NCBI GenBank assembly: GCA_006176705.1
Contig: QRFJ01004951.1
Coordinates: 162,858-226,857, forward strand
Direction of reading: 5' to 3'
DNA length: 64,000 bases
DNA from: Cocos nucifera
Lineage: Eukaryota > Streptophyta > Magnoliopsida > Arecales > Arecaceae
The position numbers were made by a program, and so were the translations under genes. The notes below the pieces were generated by a model. The model did not search any database. It was not told where the DNA came from and worked only from the letters and a program-made list of their open reading frames with translations. How positions within the stretch are numbered: position 1 is the first letter of the stretch; every line of letters begins with the position of its first letter. Positions 10,085 through 22,671 of the stretch are shown here, piece after piece.

Positions 10085-11795
10085 GTCACGATGGCACCGA
10101 AATGCCATCTAGCTTTCACCCCTGCCCCTCGATGGGTTATGCATAGTTCAGCATCTAAGGAGCAATCAGAGTATACTCTGTCCACCTTGGCATCGACTGC
10201 TCAGGGACCTCCACCATCGGCATCTACTCTATCGATGGCATGTACTCCACTGACAGCTGAGCCTCTACTGTCGTCCATATCTGAGGCACATGTTACTACG
10301 CAGGCATCTGAGTATACGTTTTTATTATATTAGCATAACTTTATTTTTTATGTAGTATTTGTACACTTATATATTTGCATAACGTATTTGCATTATAGGT
10401 GCATCATCCAGTCAAACATTTCATGGTCCCACACATATGGTACACGTGTAGAACCATCAGCATCAGGTGATGGTCTATTACAATGTGAAGGGGAGGTCGG
10501 TAGGGGAGACCGTGCGGGAGATGCATTCCTTTTTTGGAGTGCTTATGAGGTGGTCGGACATCATTTCCATAGAGTCCAGAGACTAGCATTTGATGGATGC
10601 TACCGTCAGAGATTGGGTATGGGAGGAGATATGGGTAAGTACGCACATCTTAGTTATATTTATGCATTTTATATGTTTACACTATATATGTTTGATTAGA
10701 ATAATTTTATAACTAATTTTTAATAAATTTGTGCAGAGAGGATATGACTTTTTCGATCACGAGAGGGCTCGAGATGCCTAACTGAAGAAGATCAGAGAGT
10801 TGTACCAGGGTTATAAGGTCAAGCTCCATAGAGGATGGCTCGAGCACCGATGAGACACTCCGAAGGAGCTTGTTCTCTGGATACAGGACTGTCCTCCGAG
10901 TCAGTGGGAGAGGATGGTTAGACATTGGAGGAGCCAAGAGTTTAAGGTAAAATTCCTAGCTTTTAAATTTTTCAATACGCTTAAAATTTTATTTAAATAT
11001 TTTTCAAATATTTATTATATATTTGAATACTTGTTAGGCTACCTTCCATCAGAACCGGAAGAACCATGCAGCCCAGGAGTATACGCATACTCTAGGCTGC
11101 GAGTTTATGGTCAGTCATGTGCATAGAGAGGTAATTAATTCTAAATCTTACTAGATAAATTAAATTAATATTTTTTATCATCTTTCTGATAAATTTATTC
11201 TTTATTATAATGGATGAGAGATAGAGTGATGCCCAACCATAGCGAGATCTTCCGATCCAGCCATACGAACAAGATGGACAGACCGATGAATGCCACGATC
11301 GGGCATATTTTTGTAAGTATTAAATATATTAGTATATATGATTAGTATTATAGCATTTCTTATAAAATTTTATTTTAATTTATAATTACAGGATCAGTTA
11401 GATGCGCTCGCGAGTGAGGGCCCATATACCTCTGGGTCCCATGACCATCTGCCTCAGGTCTTGGGGTTTAAGCACTCTAGGAGGATCCGAGTAAGCTCGG
11501 ACACACGTCGATGAGCTACTGTTCTGAGGTAAGCATCTCCTCACAGAATTTCAGTGTCGACAGTCGGGAGAAGCTTAAGGAGGCATTGACATGGGTAGAT
11601 CATGCTGCAATGCGGGCAGATCGGATTGAGGAGCACGCATCTCATCTAGAGGGCATCGTGAGAGATATGATGTCGATGCTCTGCATGTGTTTTGGAGTCA
11701 CGAGCTTTGAGGATATGTTGGCCCGCATTCCAACTCCGGCTTCGGCTCCAGGTGATGACGACAATGACGATGATGTAGATTTAGGAGATTTTTGA
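10085..11795 (+). pseudogene. CACTA accessory transposase gene of Transposase_24 type (broken, multi-exon)
   Basis: Second-ORF-type gene of the CACTA element; in active relatives this protein binds the subterminal repeats. Exons can be read between GT/AG sites: 10,085 to about 10,310 (ATG at 10,091), 10,399-10,634, 10,737-10,946, 11,038-11,130, about 11,217-11,312, and 11,393 to the stop near 11,795. The conserved core is readable across the third to fifth exons: a DFFDHERARDA helix, then KELVLWIQDCPPSQWERMVRHW, QNRKNHAAQEYTHTLGC, and IFRSSHTNKMDRPMN. The last part (11,511-11,795) is a helix with coiled-coil character and an Asp-rich tail. In-frame stops in exons 2 and 3 (about 10,447, 10,585, 10,780, 10,852) and a frame problem near 11,510 disable it. 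The exon model is my reading and not verified by transcripts. Confidence 0.78.
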
Positions 11796-11999
11796 TGTAT
11801 TTTATTTTTTTGAAAATATTATAATAAATTTTATTCGATAATAAAATTTTAGTATTTTAGAATAATTTTTATGTTTATATATTTTTTTATATTATATATC
11901 TATATTTATTAGATAAAATATATAAAAAAATAAAAATTTTATTTTTTTAATTATTCAAGATCTATGGTAGTGATTTTATAATCACTGCTATATCCATGC
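11796..11999. other. AT-rich 3' flank of the CACTA gene and right subterminal repeats
   Basis: AT-rich sequence after the stop codon (11,800-11,954), then subterminal units (11,955-11,994). Bases 11,995-11,999 (CATGC) are the left copy of the target duplication of the inserted Athila-type element N. Confidence 0.7.
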
Positions 12000-13627
12000 T
12001 GATAAGAGTGCGATATTATCGTTAAAATACCATGTTTATCAGTTTAATCTGACTTCTTAAAAATACGTAGATAGTAGTAAGTCGGATCGAATCCATAGAG
12101 AAGGTAGTATTTTTAGATTTAAAATCTTTAATTTTAAAAAAGAAAAGAAAAGAAAAGAGTTTTAAAATCAAAAGTGAAGTCGAAAAATAAAAAATAAAAA
12201 TTAAAAGGTGCAGGAATTTAAACTTGGTACTAATATCTTCTGGTTAGATCTTAGGATCTACTTGCAATAAAATAAAAAATAATAATTAAAGTGTAGAAAT
12301 TAAATTACAACAAAAATAAAGAGCTGAAATTAAAGTATAAAAAATAAAATTTTTATTAATTAAAATTTTAAAATTTAAATACATAAAATTTTTAAAAAAA
12401 TTAAATAAAATAGCCTGATCTTTGATCTTGGATCGGCATTGGTAGAAAGATGGTGTAGAAGTCCAGCTTTTCTTCTCGGCATTCGTTGCTTTGAAGCAGT
12501 CTCTAATTCAAAGTCTAGCTTCATCTTATACCAAAGTTTCACTTTGACCAAAGATTATGAATTTTGGGGGCCTGAGGTCTTATTTATAGAGCTAGGAGGA
12601 TTCGAGAGTTTTCTTCTAGGCAATGTGGGATGAAGAGCCTTTTTAATCATCAAAATATGAAGAAATTCGAGTAAAATTTGGATTAAAAAGAGTCTTGAAC
12701 AAATTTTGTTGAAGTCTAGTAAAATCTAGCCATTTAATAGGAATTCAATGGATCAAAAATTATCAAAATCGAATGTATATCAGTCCAGATCAGGTCGGAT
12801 TAAATTCTGGCCATTGATTGCATATTGATGGAGAAAATCTGACCGCTGATCGTGCGTTGGGAGTCCTGATCACCGTTGGGAGCATTCTATACCATTGGAT
12901 CATCTTCTAGGTTGAGCACTACCGTCGAATGGCGATCCACGTGTAGTTTGAAGTAGAAAATTTTCTCCACCGTTCGATCTTGACTGCAATCAACCAGAGC
13001 CGCACGATCGTGCAATTACTGTTCTCATGGACTGCGTGGACTGGATGCACTGCACATCGTAATGAATCAATGCCTCCTGTCATTGAGTGAAAAGTTCAAA
13101 ATGCCCTATGAGCTATGATAGATTTTCTATGAACCCTTTAAGGATCTAGGTCCACCACGTGTCGCTCCATGATTCATCGATTTCTACTGAGCTGACGGTC
13201 CACGCTTGGATCATGGACTGGCTGATGGCTTCCGTGGTTGAGTCGACTTGCATGACTGGCTTGGTGCACTGGGTTCGTCGGCTTGGCTCAGTGCGTTTGG
13301 ATGCACCGATTGATATGGCACGGCGGCTTGAGCCGTATGTTATTTTTTATTTAATTTTTATTTATTTTATTTCTTTAAAAATTCATATCTTCTTCATTTT
13401 AGATTCATTTTGTGCAAAACTTATTTTGTTATGGTAAAAAAAATAAGCTCTTTCTATTGATTATAAAATTTTATTTTTAAATTTTTATTATTTTTTAATC
13501 AATTTTTTTAATTAATAAAAATATTAATTTCTTAAAAATATATATAAATTGATCATTAATTCTTAAAAATTAATATAAATTAATTGATAAATTAATACTT
13601 TTATTGATGAATTTATGGTACTTATCA
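12000..13627 (-). repeat. 3' LTR of Athila-type element N
   Basis: 1628 bp from TGATAAGAG to TACTTATCA. It is near-collinear with the right LTR (19,148-20,746 plus 22,656-22,671): for example the AAAAGAAAAGAAAAGAAAAG run at 12,137 recurs as a similar run near 19,288. A polypurine-like stretch (minus strand, ...AGTTAGAGGGTG) directly abuts it at 13,628. Confidence 0.93.
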
Positions 13628-14857
13628 CACCCTCTAACTTAAGCTTTGCTCATCCTCGAGTAAAGAAAGAATTTAGTTTTAAATATCTTTTAACTTTAGA
13701 GTTTCAAATTTTACCTAAGCAGTTTTCAAAATGGCCATTGATATTCAGTAGAGCTTAAGTGAGACATATCATTGGGATATTAATACTTATCAATAGAAAA
13801 ATTAAGTAAAGAATATTAAATTTTTCTAAACTTTTTTAAATTATCCCATCTTTATCTCTGATTTGTCTAAACTTTCATATAGGCAAGTGTATTGCTACTT
13901 CCGCCCTTTATTTATTGATTTTTATTTTCACATTACTCACTTTTTGATGCGAATATCATTACTTACTTAGGCAATGGGATCCGGTTACTCGATGAAAAAC
14001 TAATTTTTTTTTTAAACGTTGTATCACTATTGAGTGTCTTAACCCATTAAGCTTTCTATTTGATCCATGTAGCGAGTCTTGGGCCAATAACTCCCAAACC
14101 AGTTGGCTTTAGAGCACTAGGTATAGAATACCCCTCGGACTTATTAGCTCGAATCAAACAGGCTACGAGTTAAGACTAGCTTTACAATGAGCTTCTTTGC
14201 CCTTCCCACCTTTTGATGCAAATCTCAATGCTTGCTTAGGCAAAGAGGCCCGGTTTCTCAGTGAAAAGTACTTAAAAATTATTTTATTAAAATAAATTTT
14301 TTATATGAAGAAACGTATGGTTATCCTACATAAGCCCATAAAAAGTAAATTTTTCTTTGATGTTAGTAGAAAAAATTAGAAATGCTCAAAGAAAAAACTT
14401 TTTATGTTCTAGACTTAACTCTTTATTGAATTTTCTTAATACTTGATTCCTTAATATCTCACAGATTCTCTGATCTGTGCATCATTTTCTTTTTTAAAAT
14501 GCTTAGTTTAATTCGATTCTTAAGCATAATCAAGTGTCTAAATACTAAATACTAACTTTTCAAGGACTTAAAATTTTAAAATTTTTATTTTTCTTTCTCT
14601 CAACTTAATCAACATTGTCCTCAATGGAGGAAAAAAAATAAAGGATGTAATAAAGAAAATGAAAGAATACACCTGACTCAGTATATTTTTGGTCTAGCAC
14701 ATGCCTTTGAAAATTTAAGCTCTTCCTCCAACTTATTCAAATTGTCCTAAAAAGAAAATCAACTGAAAAGATAAATTAAATTAAAGAAAACTAAATATTG
14801 GGTTATCTCCCAACAAGCGCTAAGTTTATCATCTTTAGCTAGACACAATGCAACTTA
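13628..14857 (-). other. Non-coding 3' internal region of element N
   Basis: Internal sequence between the end of the long reading frame and the 3' LTR. It contains two similar segments, each with CATTACTC- or CCTTCCCACC-like context followed by TTTTGATGCRAATMTCA (near 13,945 and 14,213), i.e. a short direct duplication of about 60-100 bases around 13,930-14,010 and 14,200-14,275. No coding trace of integrase is visible here. Confidence 0.65.
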
Positions 14858-17800
14858 CTATCTTATGTCAAATACTGGATTGACAAATTCTAATGGTTTT
14901 GGATTGCCAATCTTAAGAAGATAATTTCTTATCCCTTTATTGATATATTCATTATTAATTAGGAGAACATAATTTGTGACCCCATTCTCAGACCCATGTT
15001 TATTAAGAATTTTTTCTATTTGTTCTTCTAAAATGCTTATGAATTAAGTTTTTATATTAGGAGTTAAGTTTAATGTGATGGGTACTAGAAGGGTGACTAA
15101 AGGTGATTTTAATTTTGGAGGTAAATTAATATGATCTTGTTTAAATAACTCCATTGACTCTTCATTACATGCCTCTTAATTTTTGTAAGAAGAACCAGCT
15201 TCTATGGTTGAAGAAAATAGGACATTAGGTTTATAAGTCTCGGATAAATCATCTATTCTCTTTTTTCCTATGTCTATCTCATTTAAACTGGAACTAGCAT
15301 CAGTACTAGTTCCTGGCTCGGATTCTTCTATGCAGTTAGCTTCAGTACTAACCTGTTCCTCTAGGTGTATCCTATGTTGAACTATGGAAGGGGTTATTCT
15401 TTTAATGTCTGCCATGGTCCAGCCTATTGCTTCTCGATTTTCTCTTAAGATCGCTAATAATTCCTCCTCTTGGTTAGGATTCAAGTCTGATACAATAATT
15501 ATAGGCAAGATTTTCTTTGAACCTAAATATACATACTTGAGGTGCTTAGGGAGGGGTTTCAACTCTACTTTGGGTGCCTCTTCTTTTGATGACTTGGGTG
15601 ATAATTTAATCATTTCTATGAGTGGTTCAATGGGAGGCTCCCTTTGGCCATTTTTATTATCTATCTTATCTAGGTTCTCATATTCATGGGTTGGCCAGAT
15701 ACTAGATTCAAGATTGACATCCTCATCGCTAATGTCTATGGGTTCATAAACTTTATCTTGGATTATACTTACATTAGCATGCTTGGTAGATTTCTGTTTC
15801 AAATTGAAAATATTCAGCTCGATAGTCATATTTCCAAAAGACAGTTTCATAAGTCCATTCTGACAATTGATTTCAGCATTAGCAGTAGCTAGAAATGGTC
15901 TTCCTAAAATCACTGGAATTTAACCCTTAGGATTTGATATTGGCTTAGTCTCTAAAATGACAAAATCAATTGAAAAGATAAAATTTCCAATCTTAATCAA
16001 AATATCTTCTACCATTCCCTTGGGGATCCTAAAAGATCGATCTGCTAATTGTAATGTAATCCCTATTGGCTGAAGCTTTCCCAATCCTAATTGCTTATAA
16101 ACTGAATAGGGCAAAATATTTACACTAGCCCCTAAATCAAGTAACGCCTTCTCAATGTGGGTTTCTCTTATGACACATGAAATTGTTGGAGACCCTAGGT
16201 CCTTATACTTTATAGGTATATGACTTAACAAATATGAATTCACACTTACTGCTAGGAAAGCTCTCTTTGGTACATTAGTCATCTTTTTCTTGGTGTAAAG
16301 ATCTTTTAAGAATTTGGCATAAGTCGAAACTTGTTGGATCATATCTAGTAGAGGAATATTTACTTGAACTTACTTAAATACCTCTAACATTTTGTCTAAA
16401 TGTCCTAATTATTTATTAGACCTTAATCGATTCGGAAAAGGAGCTCTAGAGATTGTGGGCATCTGGTTTGATGCACTATCAGTTTTAGGAGCTTGAGTTT
16501 GTAGGATAGATTATTCATTAGGTGGCTCAACAGACTCAGCACTCAAGTCTTCTCTAGTGTCAGGTGTATTTACCTTATTATCCACTTATTTTTCTGATCT
16601 CAAGGAATGAATAGCATTAACTTGATTAACCTGGTTTCCTTGAGATGGTCTATCATTCTGATTCCTTGGGTTGGGCTCAAGTTGGCTAGGTAGCCTACCT
16701 CATTCATGTTTACTTATAGTAGATGCTAGCTGACTCACTTGCATTTCTAAGCGGGCTATGGCTTGAGAATTTGAATTCAGAATTTGGCCCGTGATTTGCA
16801 TGAAATTGCTTAAGGTGGCATTAGTGTCAGCATTAGATTTGGCTAGGGCTTCCAGGCTTTTCTTTAAAGAACTAAGTTTCTTTTCATTAATATTAAAGTC
16901 TGGTGGTGGCAGGGTGTTTATCATAGGATTAGGCCTTAGGTTCTGCTAATTGAAACTTGAATTGCCTACATTTGGATTTTATGACCATGAAAAATTTGGA
17001 TGATTCCTCCAACCTAGGTTATAAGTGGGTGCATAGGGATTGTTCAACAGTCTCTGATATGTGACATTCACTTGTGCACATCTATTATCTAATTGGTTCA
17101 TTGGAAGAGGACATTCCTCAAGGACATGGTCTGGTGCATTGCACTCGTTGCATATGAGTGCAGACACTTGGTTCACACTAGCTCGTCTCTGAAGTTCTAA
17201 GGCCTCTAACCTACGTGTCAAAGTTGTAATTTTGGCTTCTGCAGCTAGGAAGGTTTGAATTTGGTATATTCCACCTCTTGAAGGTGTGGATTTTTCTGGT
17301 TCCCTAGTTGTTTTCCATTGTAAATTTTCTTAGCTAGGTCTTCTAGAAATTGCCAGGCTTCATTTGGTTCTTTGTACATAAATTGTCCCTGGCACATGGA
17401 CTCTAACATTGTTTGAAAATTTGAATCTAACTCTTCATAAATTATTTGGCATAGCCTCCAAGTTTCTATTCCATGGTGTGGGCATTGGGTCAGAGGTTCT
17501 TGAATCGGTCGAAGTATTTCCAAAATAATTCACTAGCTAGTTGATAGAATTAGTTTATTTCATTTCTAATTCTAGCTATTTTATGATAAGACAAATAATT
17601 TTTTAAGAGTATTCTCACAAAGCCCTCCCAGGTCGTGATAGATTAATTTGGAAGACTATAAAGCCACTTTTTGGCATTATCCTTAAGGAAAAATTGATTA
17701 ATCTTAGTTTGATTTCATCCTCTGACAATTATTGTAGTTTCATGGTTGCACAAACCTCTTCAAATTCCCTAATGAATATATATACATTCTTTATTCTCAT

Positions 17801-17995
17801 GAATTTTGGAAGCATGTTAATGATTTGAGGTTTAATTTCAAAGTTGTTTGCTATGGGTTGGGGCAACCTGATGCAAGAGGATTGGACGAAACCAATTGGA
17901 TAACATAAGTCCTTAAGGGTTTGAGGCTGAGGCTGATTTGCTAAATCCATTGTGGATGTTGAGGTTATAGGATTTGAAATAGGAACTAAATCCAT
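14858..17995 (-). pseudogene. Gag-protease gene of Athila-type element N with an unusual C-terminal part
   Basis: The frame starts at ATG 17,995. The first 770 bases hold Gag pieces in shifted frames (17,995-17,729 and 17,523-17,245). From 17,221 to 14,858 the reading stays in one frame, broken only by stops, several of which read as CAA to TAA. In order: zinc knuckle CNECNAPDHVLEEC (near 17,150), a coiled-coil-like segment (16,924-16,700), and protease LLDLGASVNILPYS with its catalytic Asp (near 16,130). The end of the protease fold follows (GRPFLATANAEI, near 15,905), then the N-terminal segment of Athila RT (YLGSKKILPIIIVS to IHLEEQ, near 15,540-15,340). From about 15,340 on it no longer resembles RT: a Ser/Glu/Thr-rich stretch is followed by about 100 codons ending in NPVFDIR at 14,861. 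RT core, RNase H and integrase are absent. Confidence 0.82.
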
Positions 17996-19122
17996 TTACA
18001 TGGATATTGGAGAATTTACTATATTCTCAGTGTCCTCAATCTTTTTTTTTAATTTAATTTTATTTTTTTTAACTCTTTTTTTTAAGTTCTAAGTTAATTC
18101 AACCTTTTCATACCCTAGGACAACGATGCAACATAACTTTCCGTTATGCCATGGCAACCTTATGTCAGGGCAATAGAGATTGAAAAAACCTAAAATAATT
18201 TTTTTTATTTTTAAATAAGTTTCAAATAAATTAATCCTAACCTAAGATCAGTCTATACCTAGACAGCTCCTAACTATTCCAAGTCAGCCTTCGAGCACTC
18301 TAAGTGTAGGATCAGCCAATCAATTGGCCAGATAAGTGTAAGATTGGTGGGAGTCCTTCTATTGCTTACCTTAGATACCAATTGTACTTGGCCAAGTAAG
18401 CTAACGAAATCAATTAGAAATCACCTTTCTTCGGGCCCAGTCGTCCCTGAATCACTTTTCTAGACACCAGCCAAATTAACTAACCCTAATCTAGTTCAAC
18501 TCTTAGAGTTTCTTGTCCTATTGAGCTCGAGCTCTTAGGGCTGATGTCTAATTGATTTTAAAATTAAAGGTTTAGGTCAATGCAGGATGTTGGTTGGTTG
18601 TTTGTGGGCCAAAGAAGGGTAATCAAATCCCCACTTTATCTTAATTAATTAGATTGTGCCTTTAATTTGGTTTAATATGAATATGCACAAAAAATTTTCA
18701 ATCAAAGGGTTCTATGCAATTTAAACTAGATGCATGTAACTAATTGAATTCTGAAAGGCTTATCTTGCCTTCAGCAATCATTCAAAAAAATAAAAATAAA
18801 AATAAAACTAATATGATGCATGCTCTAAACAGTTAGGATTTTTAATTTTATCATGAGATTTTTAATTAGATTTAAGTGGATATATTTTTTTTAAATTTAA
18901 TTTAAAAATAAATAAATAAATAAATAAAAGGACTAGGATTAGGATTGATCTCACCAAGCAAAACTAAATGATTTATTCCTTGCCCTGGTGCTTTTTGTTC
19001 TTTAATCTCTTTTTCTGTAAAATAAAAAAAAGTTAGCAAGCAATATTTATAAGAAAATAAAAATTTTATTTATAATTTATTTATAGAAAAATCAAAGAGA
19101 TAAAAAATTTAATGTCCATGCC
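17996..19122 (-). other. 5' leader of element N between primer-binding site and gag
   Basis: About 1.1 kb without coding signal, with T-rich and A-rich runs (18,040-18,085, 18,785-18,930). This length is usual for the leader of Athila-type elements. Confidence 0.7.
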
Positions 19123-19147
19123 TTGCCCAGCAATGACGCTAAAAACT
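19123..19147 (-). other. Primer-binding region of element N
   Basis: The minus strand reads AGTTTTTAGCGTCATTGCTG immediately after the LTR end. It differs from the common Athila sequence (TTTTTGGCGCCGTTGCCG) only by transitions, which supports both the lineage call and the orientation. Confidence 0.85.
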
Positions 19148-22100
19148 TGATAAGAGCACGATGTTGTCGTTAAGACACCATATTTATCAATTTAATCCGA
19201 CTTCTTAAAAATACATAGATAGCAGTGAGTCGGATCGAATCCATGGGAAATGTAGTATTTTTAGATTTAAAATCTTTGATTTTTGAAAAAGAAAAGAAAA
19301 GAAAAGAGTTTTGAAATCAAAAGTGAAGTTGGAAAATAAAAAGCGAAAATTAAAAGGTGTAGGAATTTAAACTAGGTACTAAGATCTACTAGTTAGATCT
19401 TAGCATCTACTTGCAATAAAATAAGAAATAATAATTAAAGTATAGAAATTAAATTGGAATAAAAATAAAGAGCTAAAATTAAAGTGCAAAAAATAAAATT
19501 TTTATTAATTAAAATTTTAGAATTTAAATATATAGAATTTAAAAAAAAAATAAAAATAAAATAGCCTGATCTCTGATCTTGGATCGGCATTGGCAGAAAG
19601 ATGGTGTAGAAGTCCAGCACTTTTTCTCGATATCCATTGCTTTGAAGTAGTTTCTAATTCAAAGCTTAGCTTCATCTTGTACCAAAGCTTCACCTTGACC
19701 AAAGATTATGAATTTTAGAGACCCAGGGTCTTATTTATAGAGCTAGGAGGACTAGAGAGCTTTCTTCTAGGTAATGTGGGACAAAGAGCCTTTTTAATCA
19801 TCAAAATATGAAGAAATCTGAGTAAAATTTGGATTAAAAAGAGTCTTGAACGAATTTTGTTGAAGTCTGGTGAAATCTAGCCATTCAATAGGAATTCAAC
19901 AGATAAAAAATCATCAAAATTGGATGTGTATCAGTCTAGATCAGGTTGGATTAAATTCTAACCATTGATCACACATTGATGGAGAAAATTTGGCCGCTGA
20001 TCGTGCGTTGGGAGTCCTGATCACCGTCGGGAGCATTCTGGACCGTTGGATCATCTTCTGGGTTGAGCGCTACCGTCGGATGGCGATCTGCGATAGTTTG
20101 AAGTAGGAAATTCCCTCCATCGTCTGATCTTGACCGCAATCAATCAGAGCCGCACGATTGCATAATTATTATTCCCATGGACCACGTGGACCAGATGCAT
20201 TGCACACCGTAATGAATCAATGCCTCCTATCATCGAGTGAAAAGTCTAAAATGCCTTGTGAGTCGTGATAGATTTTTTGTGAATCTTTTAAGGGTCTAGA
20301 TCCACCACGTGTCGCTTCGTGATTCGTCGATTCTGCTGAGCTGGCAGTTCACGCCTGGATCATGGACCGGCTAATGGCTTTCGTAGCTGAGTCGACTTGC
20401 ATGGCTAGCTTGGTGCGCTGGCTTCGTCAGCTTGGCTCAGTGCGTTTGGATGCACCGACTATATGGCATGACGGCTTGAGCCATATGTTATTTTTCATTT
20501 AATTTTTATTTATTTTATTTTTTTAAAAATTCATATCTTCTTTGTTTTAGCTTCATTTTGTGCAAAATTTATTTTATTATGATAAAAAAAATAAGCTCTT
20601 TCTATTGATTATAAAATTTTATTTTTAAATTTTTATTATTTTTTAATTAATAAAAATATTAATTTCTCAAAAATATATATAAATTGATCATTAATTCTTA
20701 AAAATTAATATGAATTAATTGATAAATTAATACTTTTATTGATGAATGATGCATGCTAATCTATATCCATGGCAAGTGCATCAGTCGATCAAGTAATAAA
20801 GTAAATGAGTAAAGTATCATCCCTAGAGGATTGAAAAATAAGTGCTGAAAAGCTCTTTCCTATGCTTTATTTAGAAGATCGATTTATGAGAATAAAAAAT
20901 TAAAGAATAAAATAAAAAAAATAATTAAAAATTTTAAGAAAATAGAGAGAGTATAATTATTAAGGTTTTAAACTTAAGAGTAATGGGTTACTAAGGCAAT
21001 CGGTTCGCCAACTCAGTCAATACAATATTCAGATTATTAGATTAATTTTATTTCATATGACGGTGGAGTCTCCTAATTTATTTACTATCCTTTGGTTCGG
21101 GCATAGCAAAACTATCAATATTTATTAATTATTCTTTGATCTAGGTATAATTTAAATAAATATTAATGTATTAAGTTTTATGAAACCCTCTAATTAAAAT
21201 ACGCTACGTCCAAAGCGCACTAAAATTCCCACATGCATATGAATTCTAATTTGATTCATAATATAAGGTATATAATTAAGAAGCAATAACATAGATGTAC
21301 TTGGTCCGTAACATCTATGTTCATCAGATCAATTAGAAGATGGTCAGTAATCTAAAAGCATTAAGATCAGATTTATATACTTCTCATGAATAAAATTTAA
21401 AATTAAAAATAAATCATACTGAATATTGCATCAAAAGAGTGGCTACACCTTAGCCTTAGTAAAAAAAAATTTAGTTGATGTTAATAAGTTCAAAAATAGC
21501 AAATAAAATAAAAAGCATAAAGAAATTAGACTGTTTAATTGCTGAAATTTGTTGTCTGTCGCTCTTAGTATGGAGAACTTGGTGAAGAAGAAGAAGCTCC
21601 TTGATCACTGTTCTGATTGTCGGAAGAAAAAAATTAAAACTCCTTTTCTTTCTCTAAAAAATCTCTCTTCTCTTTCTACCTCTCTCCTCTCTTTCTCTTC
21701 TTTTTCTTTTTCTTTTTCTTTTTTTTACTGTCTCCCCTCTCTCTTCTTTTTTTTTTTTACTCTCCCTTCTTTTTTTTTTACGGCAACAGCAGGTAGCCCT
21801 TTATTTTTATAGACTAAGAGGAGTATTTCCCACCGAAATCCTCTTGAAATTAGGTTTAGAACTCTTAATATAAGTCAAATTAGGACTCTGAATAATTCTA
21901 ACCATTGGATGTTGATCAAATGGTCCAAAAATTGCTTAAAAATCCTTTAAAATTTTTTAGATCAAGTCAGAATTCATAGCAGCGGTCGGATCAACCATTA
22001 GATTGAATCTGGGTCGTCAGATAGCGCATAGGAAGGCTTCTGATCTTTAGTTTAAAGTTTGGGATGAATCTCAGTCGTTGGATCTCGATCGGGAGCTGCG

Positions 22101-22671
22101 GATGCCATTCGTCAGCGCATGCATTTCGACCATCCGACCAAATTTTAGTGAAAGGCACCCATCGGATCAGACAAAATTCTCAAATTGCCCTCTGTAGACC
22201 ATGCGCGAGCCCGCTGTTACATGAACCGCCGCATTCTTCAGCCAATCGGAGCGTGCTTCTTCATGTGAAATTCTCGAAATGCCCTTAAATTGGTCCATCG
22301 TGCGCTGTGAAAAATGCTGACGTCAGCCTAGCGTCAGCGGGTCGGTTTGCTGAGCCAATTTTTCTGAATTGATTTGAACCGGACCGGCTCTCTTCTTTTT
22401 TTTTTTTTGAAATTCAATTTCGTCAACATTGCCGGACCGGCTCTTTTTTTTTTTTTTTTGAAATTCAATTTCGGACTCGTTTGAAGTCCGTTTTGCCTGA
22501 AATTTATTTCATCTAAATCAAAAAAATAAGATCTTTATATTGGTAGCCTTCTTTCCTACATAAAATTAATAAAAGTATCAATTTCTAAAGAAATGGATTA
22601 ATTTATTTTATAATTTAATATTTTTATTAGTATATTTTTACCACTTATTAATGAATTTATGGTACTTATCA
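19148..22671 (-). repeat. 5' LTR of element N, interrupted by a solo LTR
   Basis: LTR sequence at 19,148-20,746, then the inserted solo LTR, then the remaining 16 bases at 22,656-22,671 (TTTATGGTACTTATCA), which match the end of the left LTR at 13,612-13,627. Without the insertion the LTR is 1615 bp against 1628 bp on the left. Confidence 0.92.
20742..22655 (-). repeat. Solo LTR nested in the 5' LTR of N, with ATGAA target duplication
   Basis: The insertion runs from TGATGCATGC (20,747) to CCACTTATTA (22,650), 1904 bp. ATGAA is present on both sides (20,742-20,746 and 22,651-22,655). No primer-binding site, gag or second LTR is present, so it is a solo LTR left by recombination. The right part shares layout with the LTR of N (AAAATAAGATCTTT and an AT-rich tail), so it is a related Athila-type family in the same orientation. 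CT-rich tracts at 21,650-21,780 and the TTCTTTTTTTTTTT runs near 22,395 and 22,445 are part of it. The last dinucleotide is TA instead of CA. Confidence 0.9.

Larger units (their letters stand above)
12000..22671 (-). mobile_element. Athila-type Ty3/gypsy element N, short non-autonomous derivative
   Basis: Paired LTRs start at 12,000 and 19,148 and share TGATAAG/CTTATCA ends. The orientation is minus, because the Athila-like primer-binding site lies next to the right LTR and the ORFs read leftward. The internal part is about 5.5 kb. It encodes Gag, a protease and the first segment of the pol polyprotein, but no reverse transcriptase core, RNase H or integrase. The element inserted in the right subterminal region of the CACTA transposon. 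Flanking pentamers CATGC and TGTGC are two decay products of a possible CGTGC target duplication. Confidence 0.9.

Noticed and set aside
21549..21812. Plus-strand frame with a Ser/Phe-rich tail
   Set aside because: It lies in a CT-rich tract of a solo LTR.
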